From NCBI RefSeq assembly GCF_019334315.1, contig NZ_JAHWGL010000050.1, forward strand, positions 1 to 34,821: a DNA stretch of 34,821 nt, read 5' to 3'. The notes below the pieces were generated by a model that saw only the letters and a list, made by a program, of their open reading frames with translations, was not told where the DNA came from and did not search any database. A program made the position numbers and the translations under genes. Position 1 is the stretch's first letter; the number at the start of each line of letters is the position of its first letter. The DNA comes from Hymenobacter profundi (GTDB taxonomy: Bacteria > Bacteroidota > Bacteroidia > Cytophagales > Hymenobacteraceae). Below are positions 7,647-15,971 of the stretch, one piece after another.

Positions 7647-9428
7647 TTAGTAGCCGAAGTTCTGCACCAGGGCCGGGTTGGTATCAATAGCCGTTTGTGG
7701 AATAGGCACCAACTCTTTGCCTTTGTTTGGCTGGTATTCAGCCGCCACGTTATTGATAAATGTTGTGGCACTTGAACCTACCAGTCCCTGCCGCCAGTTG
7801 AGGCGGGTTATTGTGGCTCCAGCCACCACCGGCGGTTTATCCGGCGTGGGTCGGTAGAAGGAGTTCAGGAATTGTACCTCTCCATTTATTACTCTGTAGT
7901 ACATGTACTGTGGAACATTCGCGTAGGCGCCCGTGCCGGTTTCGGCCTGCATAGCCCGCAGCGTGGCCTTGGTTTCGGCAATCTTTGTAGCCAGCAGATT
8001 CCAGCGTAGCAAGTCGTATTTTCGGATACCTTCGCCCCCAAACTCCAGGTAGCGTTCCTTCACAATCGCATTGAAGAAACCTTCTTTGTCGCTGGGAGTA
8101 GTACCTATGTTGGTACCCAAACCTCGCTTGCGCACTTCTTCGAAGGCAGCTTTGGCAGCTGCCGTCGGGCCATTCAGCTCGTTTTCAGCCTCAGCAAACA
8201 TCAGCAATACGTCGGCGAAGCGGATCAGAGGCCAGTTGTAGCCCAGGTTCTGCGCGTTTCCAGGTAGCAGCGGCACACGCCAGTCGCGGCGGAACTTGCC
8301 ATCGGTCAAGCGCAAAATTTCAGTGGCTTTCTGTTGGTCATTGCTCTCAATGGTATACTTGGTCACGTTCAGGTCGCGGCGCGTATCCGTAGAGTCGAAC
8401 GCGTAGAAGTAGTTGGGCAGCGCCGTGACGGCACCACTGGTGGTACCAAACTTAGGCGAGTTGTTAAGACGTGGGCCATTGTAAGTACCCAGTTTGCTAT
8501 CAGAGGTGCTATTACCTCCTCCAGAACCTACCTGAAACAGAATCTCAGTTGTTTCCAACGTACGTGCATTGATAGCGCGCCACACGTCCTCTGCTTTGGG
8601 CAGCAGCGTGTGTTGATCACGACGGGCCATTAGTTGAGCGCACTCGTCGTGGGCAATCTGGTAGTATTGCTGGTAATTGGAGCCGCGCTCCATCTGCCCA
8701 TTTTGGCGCTCGGAATAGCCGCCACGGTACAGTGCTATGCGGGCCCGCAAGGCCTTGGCAGCCCCTTTGGTGATACGCTCGTCCTTGGCGCCAATCTCCG
8801 TACGCCAGGGCAGCAGATCCTCCGCTTGCAACAAGTCAGCGAGGAGCTGCTCGTAAATCTCGTCGCGGTTGGTCTTGGGAATGTTGAAGTTCTGGCCTGC
8901 TACCGACGGTTCGAAGGGTGCTGGCACGTCGCCCCAGTTGCGAATCAGTTCCAGGTAGTACTGTGCCCGTAGCACCAGTACCTCGCCGTGCAGACGCTTG
9001 ACGGCAGCCATATCCGTGGCCGCGCCGCTGGTGTACTGCGCCATCTGCGGAATGTACTTGATGCAAATGTTCGCCCGCTCAATGCCCTGGTACAGGTTGT
9101 CCCAAGGGCGGGAAATCTCGCTATTGGTCGGAATGGCGCCGTAGCGGGAGATGCCTCGGCGACCAGCGTCAGAAGCGCCGGGGCTACTGAGCATCTCGTC
9201 CGTATCGAAGGGGTAGTACATGTTTAGGCGAATGCCATAGCCCTGGTCGCCCGAAAGGGGGTCGTACACCCCCAGAACGGTGCTGGTGGCGCTGCTGACA
9301 CTGCTAAAAATATCCTCGGGCGAATAGAGGGCTGCCGGCGTCACATCGAGGTAGTCCTGGCAGGAAACTACCCCCAAAGAGCCCATTAGAGTGGCTGCAA
9401 GAATGGCAGGACGAAGTATATGTTTCAT
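7647..9428 (-). CDS. SusD/RagB-family outer-membrane glycan-binding lipoprotein
   Basis: The 593-residue protein starts with a lipoprotein signal peptide ending in VVSC, with Cys23 as the predicted lipidated residue, followed by QDYLDVTPAALYS, a typical SusD start. Helical repeats and FADVLLMFAEAENELNG / EVRKRGLG / RYLEFGGEGIRKYDLLRW are characteristic SusD C-terminal segments. It would sit at the cell surface as the lid of the SusC channel and bind pectin oligosaccharides. It follows susC by 27 bases, the usual tight arrangement. Substrate specificity is inferred only from the pectinolytic and galacturonate genes downstream. Confidence 0.93.
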   Translation of the reverse strand: MKHILRPAILAATLMGSLGVVSCQDYLDVTPAALYSPEDIFSSVSSATSTVLGVYDPLSGDQGYGIRLNMYYPFDTDEMLSSPGASDAGRRGISRYGAIPTNSEISRPWDNLYQGIERANICIKYIPQMAQYTSGAATDMAAVKRLHGEVLVLRAQYYLELIRNWGDVPAPFEPSVAGQNFNIPKTNRDEIYEQLLADLLQAEDLLPWRTEIGAKDERITKGAAKALRARIALYRGGYSERQNGQMERGSNYQQYYQIAHDECAQLMARRDQHTLLPKAEDVWRAINARTLETTEILFQVGSGGGNSTSDSKLGTYNGPRLNNSPKFGTTSGAVTALPNYFYAFDSTDTRRDLNVTKYTIESNDQQKATEILRLTDGKFRRDWRVPLLPGNAQNLGYNWPLIRFADVLLMFAEAENELNGPTAAAKAAFEEVRKRGLGTNIGTTPSDKEGFFNAIVKERYLEFGGEGIRKYDLLRWNLLATKIAETKATLRAMQAETGTGAYANVPQYMYYRVINGEVQFLNSFYRPTPDKPPVVAGATITRLNWRQGLVGSSATTFINNVAAEYQPNKGKELVPIPQTAIDTNPALVQNFGY

Positions 9429-9455
9429 GATTCGAGGACAGATCTGTGGGAATTA

Positions 9456-12400
9456 CTAAAGCGAAAGGTTCACGCCGAACAGGAAGGCGCGGCTGCGGGG
9501 GTAGGCAGCGTAGTCAACGCCCGGCGTCAGCGGCGTAGCGCGGCGGGTGTTCACCTCCGGATCGTAGCCCGAGTACTTAGTGAATGTGTAGAGATTGTTC
9601 AGCGTCACGTAAAAGCGCAATTGCGTGAGTTTGGCGCGCTCAACCAGCGCCTTCGGCAGTGTGTAGCCGAGCGTAACGTTGTTGATGCGCAGGAACGAAC
9701 CATCCTCAATAGCCCAAGAGTGCGCCAGCAACTGACGCGGGGGCGACCAGATCTTGGCATTCTGGTTCACGGCATCCAGCGTAGCTAGATCGGTGATGTT
9801 CTGGCCGCTGGCGTCAATTGTGCGGTAGCGGTCGGCCAGGATACCCAACCCGTTGCTCTGTGTGTTTTGCGCCAGGAAGGAGGTGAACTCAATTTTGTTG
9901 GCATTGTACACATCATTGCCATACACGAAGTTCAGGAAGATGCTGGCATCAAAATTCTTGTAGGAAAACTGCTGGTTCAGACCACCCGTAAACTTAGGGT
10001 TGGCGTTGCCTATTACCGTGCGGTCCTGCTCATTCACCACGCCGTCTTTGTTGAGGTCCTTCAGACGTAGTGAGCCCGGCGCAATGGCGGCACCAATTAC
10101 CCCCTGGTCGCTTGCCACATCGTTCCTAGGTACCCACCTTCCGTTGGTGTAGCCTTCAAACTGGTCGGTGGTGTACCAGCCATCGGTTACGTAACCGTAC
10201 ATAAGCCCCACCGGCTGTCCTACCCGCACCAAGTAGTCGGAAGAAATAGCGGTGCTCGCCCAGCCCGAATACTGCGGTGGTAGTGCCTGTAGCGGCCCGA
10301 GGCTTTCTACCCGGCCCCGGTTGAACGACATGTTAGCGCTGGTGGTCCAGGTAAAGTTCTTGGTTTGTACCGCCGTGGCGGTAGCCTGCAACTCCAGACC
10401 GCGGTTCGAGGTAGCCCCTACGTTGACCAGCTGCGAAGGGTAGCCCGAGGAAGAGGGAATCGACAGATTAATCAGCAAGTCGCGGGTTTTGTTGTAGTAC
10501 ACATCGGCCGTAAGCTGCACCCGGTTGTTGAACAGGCTCAGGTCGAGGCCCGCGTTGCTGGAGGCAGTAGTTTCCCACTTCAGGTTGGGGTTAGCCAGTG
10601 AGGTAGCCGAAGTAGCGGGCAGCACAATTCCTCCTAGAGCGTACTGCGCATTGCCTGGTGTGAAAGAGGAGAAGTAAAGACCGTCGCCGATGCGGTTGTT
10701 ACCGGCCAAACCGTAGCTCAGGCGCAGCTTCAGATCCGAAATGGTGGAGGTATAATTCTGCATGAATGACTCTCGCGAAATCCGCCACGCCGCTGAAGCA
10801 GCCGGGAAGTAGCCTACCCGGTTGCGGCCGGGCGCAAACTTCGATGAGCCGTCGGCCCGGAACGTGAACGTCAGCAAGTACTTATCGTCGTAGCTGTAGT
10901 TCAGGCGGCCAAAGCCCGAGAGCAACCGCGAGTTGATGGGCTGGTCAGTGGAGGGGTAGGGCTGCGTGTAGCCCGTGGGCGGCACACCCTGGTTGATGTT
11001 ATTGATGGCCTTATCGGCCGTAATTTCCAGGGGCAGGAAGTTGGTCTGAATATTTTGCGAAGTTTGCAGCTGCTGGTAAATTTCTTCCCCCAACAACGCA
11101 TCGAAAGCGTGTTTGCCTTTGGTGAGGGAATACGTTAGTACGTTTGAGTTATTAATCGTACCCAGCACACTCGTCGCAATGGAGGCAAAGGGCAGGTTAG
11201 CGTAGTTGCTGCTGCGGATACTGGGCGAGAACTGGCCGTTAAAAGATTCGATACGACGGTTGGTATTATCGTACCCCACCGTGGAGCGGAACTGCAGCGT
11301 TTTGGTGAAGTTATAGCTGGCGTAGCCGCTGAGGTTGATCAGCAGGCGCTTATCCTGGCGGTACTCGTTGTCGATGGCCAGAATGGGATTCACCAGCTGC
11401 CCCGAGTTGTTATACAAATCGTCGTCGAAGATTAGGTCGGCGGGGTTTATAGCAGTGGTACCCGTCGTTTCCAATGGCACGTAGGTAACCGCGTTGCGCA
11501 GGCGCGAGGTAGTGGTAGCGCCGTTGGTAGAAGTGCCCGAACCCTTCACTACCTGGTTATTGAAACGCGTGTTAAAGCCAATACGGAACTTATCGGTGGC
11601 TTTGTGGTCGAAGCGAAAGTTTACCAGCTTGCGGTTGTAGTCAGAACCATACTGAATACCCTTCTCCTCGTTATCTGTCAGGCTAATAGAGTAGGTAGTG
11701 CTCTTGCTACCACCCGAAACCGTCAGGTTGTGTGTCTGCTGGAAAGCGCGGCGGCCAAATACCCGATCCTGCCAGTCGAGGAAGGGCGAATTACGCAGCA
11801 GGTTCAGTGTATCGCTGGTGAAGTTGGAGCTGCCAAAGCGGGTCCTGAATCCGCTCAGGTAGCTAGCCCCCGACAGTGCTGAGCGCTCGTAAGCGTAGTC
11901 GAGGTACTCCGCCGGATTCAGAACATCCAATGTTTTGGTGATGGTGCGGACGCCAGCAAAGCCAGTGTAGGACACCGTTGTTTTGCCCTCTCGGCCATTT
12001 TTGGTCGTGATAATTACTACGCCGTTGGCACCGCGGGCGCCGTAGATAGCCGTAGCCGAGGCATCCTTCAGGACGTCAACGGAGGCAATATCCTGCGGAG
12101 AAAGTACCGATAAGGCGTTTTCCACCTGCACCCCGTCCACCACGTACAGCGGCGAGTTGTCTTGTGTGATAGAACCGCCACCCCGTACCCGGATCCGCAC
12201 ATCGGAACCCGGCTGGCCTTCGGAGGCCGTAACCTGCACCCCGGCCAAGCGGCCGGCTAATGCATCAGCGGCCGAGTTAACGGGTATATCTTTGATTTGC
12301 TGCGCACTAACCGACGACACGGACCCTGTTACGTCGCGGCGCTGCACGGCCTGGTAGCCGATTACCACCACGTCGTCGAGGGCCTTGGAGTCCTCGCGCA

Positions 12401-12683
12401 ACTCTACGGTGATGCTGCTGCGCGTGCCCACCGTCACGTCTTGCGACACAAACCCGATGTAGCTTAGGCGAATCTTAGCAGCGGGTCCGGCTACTGTCAG
12501 TACAAAACGTCCTTCGCCGTCGGTGGTAGCACCGTTGGTGGTACCTACTTCCACTACCGTTACGCCAGGTAAGGCCTCAGCCTTATCCGCCGAGCGTACC
12601 ACGCCCGTTACCTGTCGTTGCTGGGCTACAGCCAGCGACACTATCCCCAGCAGTAGCCAGAGCGACAGTAGATATTTTTTCAT
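9456..12683 (-). CDS. SusC/RagA-family TonB-dependent outer-membrane transporter
   Basis: The 1075-residue protein begins with the signal peptide MKKYLLSLWLLLGIVSLAVA. A carboxypeptidase-regulatory-like beta-sandwich follows (about 24-100: VTGVVRSADKAEALPGVTVV through LSYIGFVSQDV). A TonB-dependent plug comes next, with DDVVVIGYQAVQRRDVTGSV, ADALAGRLAGVQV and SATAIYGARGANGVVIITTK, and then the long beta-barrel. Barrel length is normal for SusC. It would import pectin-derived oligosaccharides together with the SusD protein. The start at 12683 is chosen because it gives a perfect signal peptide. The open frame extends upstream to 12953 but without membrane-targeting sense. Expression is probably controlled by the divergent LacI-type regulator. 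Confidence 0.94.
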   Translation of the reverse strand: MKKYLLSLWLLLGIVSLAVAQQRQVTGVVRSADKAEALPGVTVVEVGTTNGATTDGEGRFVLTVAGPAAKIRLSYIGFVSQDVTVGTRSSITVELREDSKALDDVVVIGYQAVQRRDVTGSVSSVSAQQIKDIPVNSAADALAGRLAGVQVTASEGQPGSDVRIRVRGGGSITQDNSPLYVVDGVQVENALSVLSPQDIASVDVLKDASATAIYGARGANGVVIITTKNGREGKTTVSYTGFAGVRTITKTLDVLNPAEYLDYAYERSALSGASYLSGFRTRFGSSNFTSDTLNLLRNSPFLDWQDRVFGRRAFQQTHNLTVSGGSKSTTYSISLTDNEEKGIQYGSDYNRKLVNFRFDHKATDKFRIGFNTRFNNQVVKGSGTSTNGATTTSRLRNAVTYVPLETTGTTAINPADLIFDDDLYNNSGQLVNPILAIDNEYRQDKRLLINLSGYASYNFTKTLQFRSTVGYDNTNRRIESFNGQFSPSIRSSNYANLPFASIATSVLGTINNSNVLTYSLTKGKHAFDALLGEEIYQQLQTSQNIQTNFLPLEITADKAINNINQGVPPTGYTQPYPSTDQPINSRLLSGFGRLNYSYDDKYLLTFTFRADGSSKFAPGRNRVGYFPAASAAWRISRESFMQNYTSTISDLKLRLSYGLAGNNRIGDGLYFSSFTPGNAQYALGGIVLPATSATSLANPNLKWETTASSNAGLDLSLFNNRVQLTADVYYNKTRDLLINLSIPSSSGYPSQLVNVGATSNRGLELQATATAVQTKNFTWTTSANMSFNRGRVESLGPLQALPPQYSGWASTAISSDYLVRVGQPVGLMYGYVTDGWYTTDQFEGYTNGRWVPRNDVASDQGVIGAAIAPGSLRLKDLNKDGVVNEQDRTVIGNANPKFTGGLNQQFSYKNFDASIFLNFVYGNDVYNANKIEFTSFLAQNTQSNGLGILADRYRTIDASGQNITDLATLDAVNQNAKIWSPPRQLLAHSWAIEDGSFLRINNVTLGYTLPKALVERAKLTQLRFYVTLNNLYTFTKYSGYDPEVNTRRATPLTPGVDYAAYPRSRAFLFGVNLSL

Positions 12684-12925
12684 GAAACCAGAATGTATAA
12701 GAGTAGGAATTGGAGTGATGCGCGAAAATTTGCCTACCATGCTAGTGCAACTTTGCGTGAGCCGTTGCAGTAAAAATGGCCTTGGCACTGGCCCTGAAGT
12801 GGAGTAAACGATTTCGTACCTATTCTGAGAAGCAGTGATATTTTTTTTGAGATTGGGTGCATAACCCGGCTCTTTAAGATTACATTGCAGCATCAAGGAA
12901 AGAAAACGCTTGCGAGCATTTATTA

Positions 12926-12941
12926 CCGCAAACGTTGCCGG
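12926..12941. promoter_or_regulatory. Putative LacI-family operator
   Basis: The 16-base site reads CCGCAAACGTTGCCGG. It is a palindrome of the form CCGnnAACGTTnnCGG with the central CG typical of LacI/PurR-family operators. It lies between susC and the divergent lacI-type gene, 34 bases upstream of the candidate lacI promoter, so it is well placed for autoregulation and substrate induction. Assignment rests on symmetry and position only. Confidence 0.4.
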
Positions 12942-12959
12942 GAACGATGTCAAAGCGAG

Positions 12960-12989
12960 TTGTTGTTATGCAATAAGTTGTTAGATTTG
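12960..12989 (+). promoter_or_regulatory. Candidate Bacteroidota-type promoter of the lacI-family gene
   Basis: A TTG at 12960-12962 is followed after 19 bases by TAGATTTG at 12982-12989. This fits the Bacteroidota pattern of a TTG-type -33 box and a TAnnTTTG -7 box. Transcription would start near 12996, about 85 bases before the TTG start codon. Confidence 0.4.
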
Positions 12990-13079
12990 CTCCCGAAGCC
13001 TTTTTCCCGCTCTTCTACCCCTACCCTCAATCCCATCTACCCCTCTCCTTAAAATTGCATTTTAGAAGTATAGTCTACT

Positions 13080-14105
13080 TTGAGTACCGTCACTATAAAG
13101 GATATCGCCCGCGCTCTGAACATCTCAACTTCCACGGTTTCGCGGGCGTTGCGGGGTAGCTACGAGATAAATCAGGAGACGAAAGAGCTGGTGCTGGAGT
13201 ATGCCGAGCGGCTGAACTATCGCCCCAACCCCATTGCGCTCAGCCTGAAGGAAAATCGTAGTCGGGCCATTGGCGTGATTGTGCCGCAGATTGCCAATTA
13301 CTTCTTTTCGCAGGCCATCAACGGCATTGAGGCCATTGCCTACAACCGGGGCTACCACGTCATTATCTTCCAAAGTCAGGAGTCGTACGAGCGGGAAGCG
13401 GCCAACATGCAGCAGGCCATGGACCGGAAGGTAGACGGCTTGCTGATCTCCTTATCCAGCGAAACCTCCGATGTATCGCACCTGCGGGCGTTGCAGGAGC
13501 AGGGCCTACCCATTGTACAATTCGACCGGGTATCGCACGAGCTGGATACTACGCGCATTGTGGCCGATAACTTTGGTGGGGCCTTTGCTGCCACCGAACA
13601 CTTAATTAAAGCTGGTCGTCAGCGTATTGCTCACCTTACTATTCCGCCGTGGTTGAGCATCACGAAGGAACGCCTGGCCGGCTACCGTGCCGCCCTGGAG
13701 CAATACGGCCTACCCTACGATGAGGCTCTGGTACGCTACGGCAGTTTCGGGCAGGACGAAACCGGGCCGATGGTGGACGAGCTACTGGCCCTCCCTACCC
13801 CACCCGACGCCTTTTTCACGGCCAGCGACCGGTTGGCGCTGGGCTGCCTGGCGTCGCTGCATCAGCGCCACATCGCCATTCCCGACGACGTATCGCTGAT
13901 TGGTTTCACGAATCTCAACGCTGCCGACCTTCTAAACCCGGCGCTCAGCACCGTCGTGCAGCCTGCCCAGGAAATAGGGCAGGTAGCCGTAGAGCGCCTG
14001 ATTGAACTGATTGAAAAGAAACAAAAAGCTGCCCCACCCTCTACCGTCAAAATTCCCACGCGCTTGATTGTCCGAGAATCCACCCGGTCGGTCGTCCACT
14101 CGTAA
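13080..14105 (+). CDS. LacI/GalR-family transcriptional regulator of the pectin locus
   Basis: The 341-residue protein has an N-terminal LacI helix-turn-helix (TIKDIARALNISTSTVSRAL at residues 5-24, then the hinge region near NPIALSLKENRSRAIGVIVP). A periplasmic-binding-like sugar sensor domain follows (about 60-335), ending in IPTRLIVRESTR. The start codon is TTG at 13080. An in-frame TAG at 13071-13073 excludes any upstream start, and no nearby internal ATG would preserve the DNA-binding helix. It is divergent from susC and would be expected to bind a galacturonate pathway intermediate and regulate the cluster. The exact effector, and whether it represses or activates, cannot be read from the sequence. 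Confidence 0.92.
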   Translation: MSTVTIKDIARALNISTSTVSRALRGSYEINQETKELVLEYAERLNYRPNPIALSLKENRSRAIGVIVPQIANYFFSQAINGIEAIAYNRGYHVIIFQSQESYEREAANMQQAMDRKVDGLLISLSSETSDVSHLRALQEQGLPIVQFDRVSHELDTTRIVADNFGGAFAATEHLIKAGRQRIAHLTIPPWLSITKERLAGYRAALEQYGLPYDEALVRYGSFGQDETGPMVDELLALPTPPDAFFTASDRLALGCLASLHQRHIAIPDDVSLIGFTNLNAADLLNPALSTVVQPAQEIGQVAVERLIELIEKKQKAAPPSTVKIPTRLIVRESTRSVVHS

Positions 14106-14156
14106 GTCGCCGGCCCGCTGCTCCCACCCCGGCCTGGCCAGGCACGCCTTACGACT

Positions 14157-14188
14157 AAAAGCCTCCCGATTCCACCCGGGAGGCTTTT
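14157..14188 (+). terminator. Intrinsic terminator after the lacI-family gene
   Basis: AAAAGCCTCCCG (14157-14168) pairs perfectly with CGGGAGGCTTTT (14177-14188) over an 8-base loop. More T residues follow (CATTTTT). It lies 51 bases after the regulator stop codon. Confidence 0.85.
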
Positions 14189-14304
14189 CATTTTTAAAAA
14201 GGCCGCACCGTGTTATTTCTTATTCCCTGAGGATCTGGCACGCAATTTTCTACTCTTATCAGAGTTCTATTCTTTGTTACTCTCATCATACTCTCTCTGC
14301 TCGC

Positions 14305-14544
14305 ATGTACAAAGCCCTGCTGCTCGTTTTCGCCTTGTTTTTGCTAAGTGGGCTTCAGCCTGCTGAGGCCACTAATCCCGGCACGCGCTATGCCCGGGCC
14401 AAAGCAAAAGGCCGCGTATACACGCACCGCCCGAGCTACAAAGTGTACAGAGGTTTCCGGAAGGGAAACCGTAAGGGCCTGAAATTCTTCCACAAGAAAC
14501 GCAGCCACAAGCTCCGCTCCACAGTGCGCGCCCGCCGCTTCTAA
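14305..14544 (+). CDS. Small, highly basic secreted protein
   Basis: This 79-residue protein has a clear signal peptide (MYKALLLVFALFLLSGLQPAEA, about 22 residues when taken to the Ala-Thr junction). The mature part of about 57 residues is dominated by Lys and Arg: YARAKAKGRVYTHRP, GFRKGNRKGLKFFHKKRSHK, and a RARRF end. Acidic residues are nearly absent in the mature part. The start at 14305 is chosen because it begins the signal peptide; the frame extends further upstream without support. I do not recognise a family. Such proteins could bind nucleic acid, lipopolysaccharide or exopolysaccharide outside the inner membrane, but this is speculation. A long hairpin follows the stop codon. Confidence 0.7.
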   Translation: MYKALLLVFALFLLSGLQPAEATNPGTRYARAKAKGRVYTHRPSYKVYRGFRKGNRKGLKFFHKKRSHKLRSTVRARRF

Positions 14545-14560
14545 TACCCTCATAGGCATA

Positions 14561-14632
14561 GCCATACGATAAGGCAGGGCGCCCAACGCGAGAGACACTT
14601 CTCGTGCTGGGCGCCCTGCCTTATTGTATGGC
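14561..14632. terminator. Very long imperfect hairpin, probable strong bidirectional terminator
   Basis: The 72-base segment folds back almost completely. Outer GCCATAC (14561-14567) pairs with GTATGGC (14626-14632), and ATAAGGCAGGGCGCCCA (14569-14585) pairs with TGGGCGCCCTGCCTTAT (14608-14624). Inner CGAGA pairs with TCTCG around the loop, with a few single mismatches. It lies between the convergent small secreted protein gene and the RNA-repair genes (rlaP stop at 14740). The stem is much longer than a usual terminator and may be a repeat element used as one. Confidence 0.7.
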
Positions 14633-14739
14633 TGTTTACTGTGTAGAAATGCAATATCTTGTATCTCGCCTTTGCTGATGGTGTTTATGCGAATGATGCT
14701 GTCGCAAGTCGTTTAACGACAAGGCAACATATTGTGCCT

Positions 14740-15825
14740 CTATGCCGGGTGCTGACGCATAGTGTACCACGCCCGCCGCGTTTGAATCAGCAGTTGCTCG
14801 GCTGCTTCTCTGTTGAGCGTTTCGGGTAGCGTGGAGGTAGCAAAGGCGGTATTTACCCGTTCTACCAACGTTTCGGCTTCGGTTACCAATTGCTCGTACT
14901 CAAACTCGCCGCGGCGGATTTGTAGGAGGAAGTCCCGGTCGGGGCGGCGGACGTGCAGGCGGCCTTCGGTGGCTATTTCCTCGGCCATGCGCAGCAGCCG
15001 GAACACGTGGAGCATGTTTTTAGCGTCGTAGTTTTTGCCGTGCTGCACGGTGTTTTGGTAGCGCTCGGGGTTGCGCTTCTGCTCCCATTCCTTGTACTCG
15101 CGGTACACGCGGCAGTAGGTGCTATAGCCGTTACGGTTGAAGCTGAGGTAGGCCGCCGGCACCTCCCCTTTCGGCACGGCCGAGAGCTGCACATCCTGCG
15201 ACGTTTCTGGGTCGCGCACCAGACCGCGGTAGCCGTGGCGCTGGTCGGGAGTTTCATCTACGAATAGGGCATACAAGTCGGTGAGGTGTGGTACATTGGC
15301 CAAGCCACACTGACTAGCCCCGTAGCCGCGCCGTTCCAGCCAGATGGCTACCGGCTGCGCGCCTGCACCCACCGTCACGTAGCAGAAATCCAGCACTGAT
15401 TTGCGGCTAGGCGGCTCAGAATGGTTGATTTTCTTGTTCAGTCCTTTCGCCTTCCTGATCTGCGCTACGGCGTATTCGGCAAAGCTCTGGCGACACAGCT
15501 TCGAGAGGAAATCTTCGGCTCGAAACGCCGCAAACAGCGGGTGCCTATACACCACGCAGTCCTCGGGAGTACCGAGCAGCTCTAGCACGGTAGGGTTGTT
15601 CTTGAGCAGCAGTTCCACGAAGCGGCGCAGCTCGTAAAATACCTCGTCGTTGGTATCATTAGCCACCTGCGGCACGTAGTCGAGGCCGTAGAACTCGGTT
15701 TCGGGTAGGATGAACACGCCTTTCAGATCGGTGTCGGAGTGCGGCAGGTGGGTACCGTAGGCGCGGCTGCCGCTGATGGCTTCGAAGAGAAGCAGGCCGC
15801 GTTGTCGCAGGTCGGCAATAGTCAT
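14740..15825 (-). CDS. RlaP-type DNA polymerase beta superfamily nucleotidyltransferase (long paralogue)
   Basis: The 361-residue protein has the minimal nucleotidyltransferase signature near its N terminus. This is ISGSRAYGTHLPHSDTDLKG at 17-36, with Gly19-Ser20 and metal ligands Asp31 and Asp33. This GSRAxG...SDxD pattern is typical of the RlaP (RNA-ligase-associated polymerase beta-like) family, which also includes B. subtilis YcgL. The family is predicted to add or remove nucleotides at RNA ends during repair. The mid and C-terminal parts are mostly helical with a conserved-looking KNMLHVFRLLRMAEEI segment. It is the last gene of the minus-strand RNA-repair group, 142 bases after the short paralogue. 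The biochemical activity is not established for this protein. Confidence 0.82.
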   Translation of the reverse strand: MTIADLRQRGLLLFEAISGSRAYGTHLPHSDTDLKGVFILPETEFYGLDYVPQVANDTNDEVFYELRRFVELLLKNNPTVLELLGTPEDCVVYRHPLFAAFRAEDFLSKLCRQSFAEYAVAQIRKAKGLNKKINHSEPPSRKSVLDFCYVTVGAGAQPVAIWLERRGYGASQCGLANVPHLTDLYALFVDETPDQRHGYRGLVRDPETSQDVQLSAVPKGEVPAAYLSFNRNGYSTYCRVYREYKEWEQKRNPERYQNTVQHGKNYDAKNMLHVFRLLRMAEEIATEGRLHVRRPDRDFLLQIRRGEFEYEQLVTEAETLVERVNTAFATSTLPETLNREAAEQLLIQTRRAWYTMRQHPA

Positions 15826-15833
15826 GGGCGGGT

Positions 15834-15971
15834 GTAGAGACGCGTATTCGCGTCTCGTCGTTGCTGATGTTATTTAATTAGAGCGGGCTGTTCTGGTGGA
15901 AAACGGCGGCGTGATTCTACCATAAATCCGTTCGGTCGTTCTGACGCCGAGACGCGAATATGCGTCCCTAC
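15834..15971. repeat. Inverted repeat between the two rlaP genes
   Basis: Arms at 15834-15857 (GTAGAGACGCGTATTCGCGT and four more bases) and 15948-15971 are reverse complements over 24 bases with two mismatches, both of the G-U-tolerant type. The spacer is 90 bases. The outer arm overlaps the 3' end of the upstream rlaP gene and provides its TAG stop codon (15968-15970). The inner arm ends 8 bases before the ATG of the downstream rlaP gene. Confidence 0.8.

Larger units (their letters stand above)
12684..13079. other. Divergent susC-lacI intergenic control region
   Basis: These 396 bases separate two divergently transcribed start codons and should contain both promoters and the operator of the locus. 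I see an operator-like near-palindrome at 12926-12941 and a candidate lacI promoter at 12960-12989. There is also a run of eight T at 12840-12847 and three CTACCC hexamers at 13015-13042. No clear -7 element for susC was found by eye. Confidence 0.5.

Noticed and set aside
14708..14720. 13-base palindrome GTCGTTTAACGAC near the rlaP stop codon
   Set aside because: It is short, isolated and not repeated nearby. The position after a stop codon does not fit an operator.
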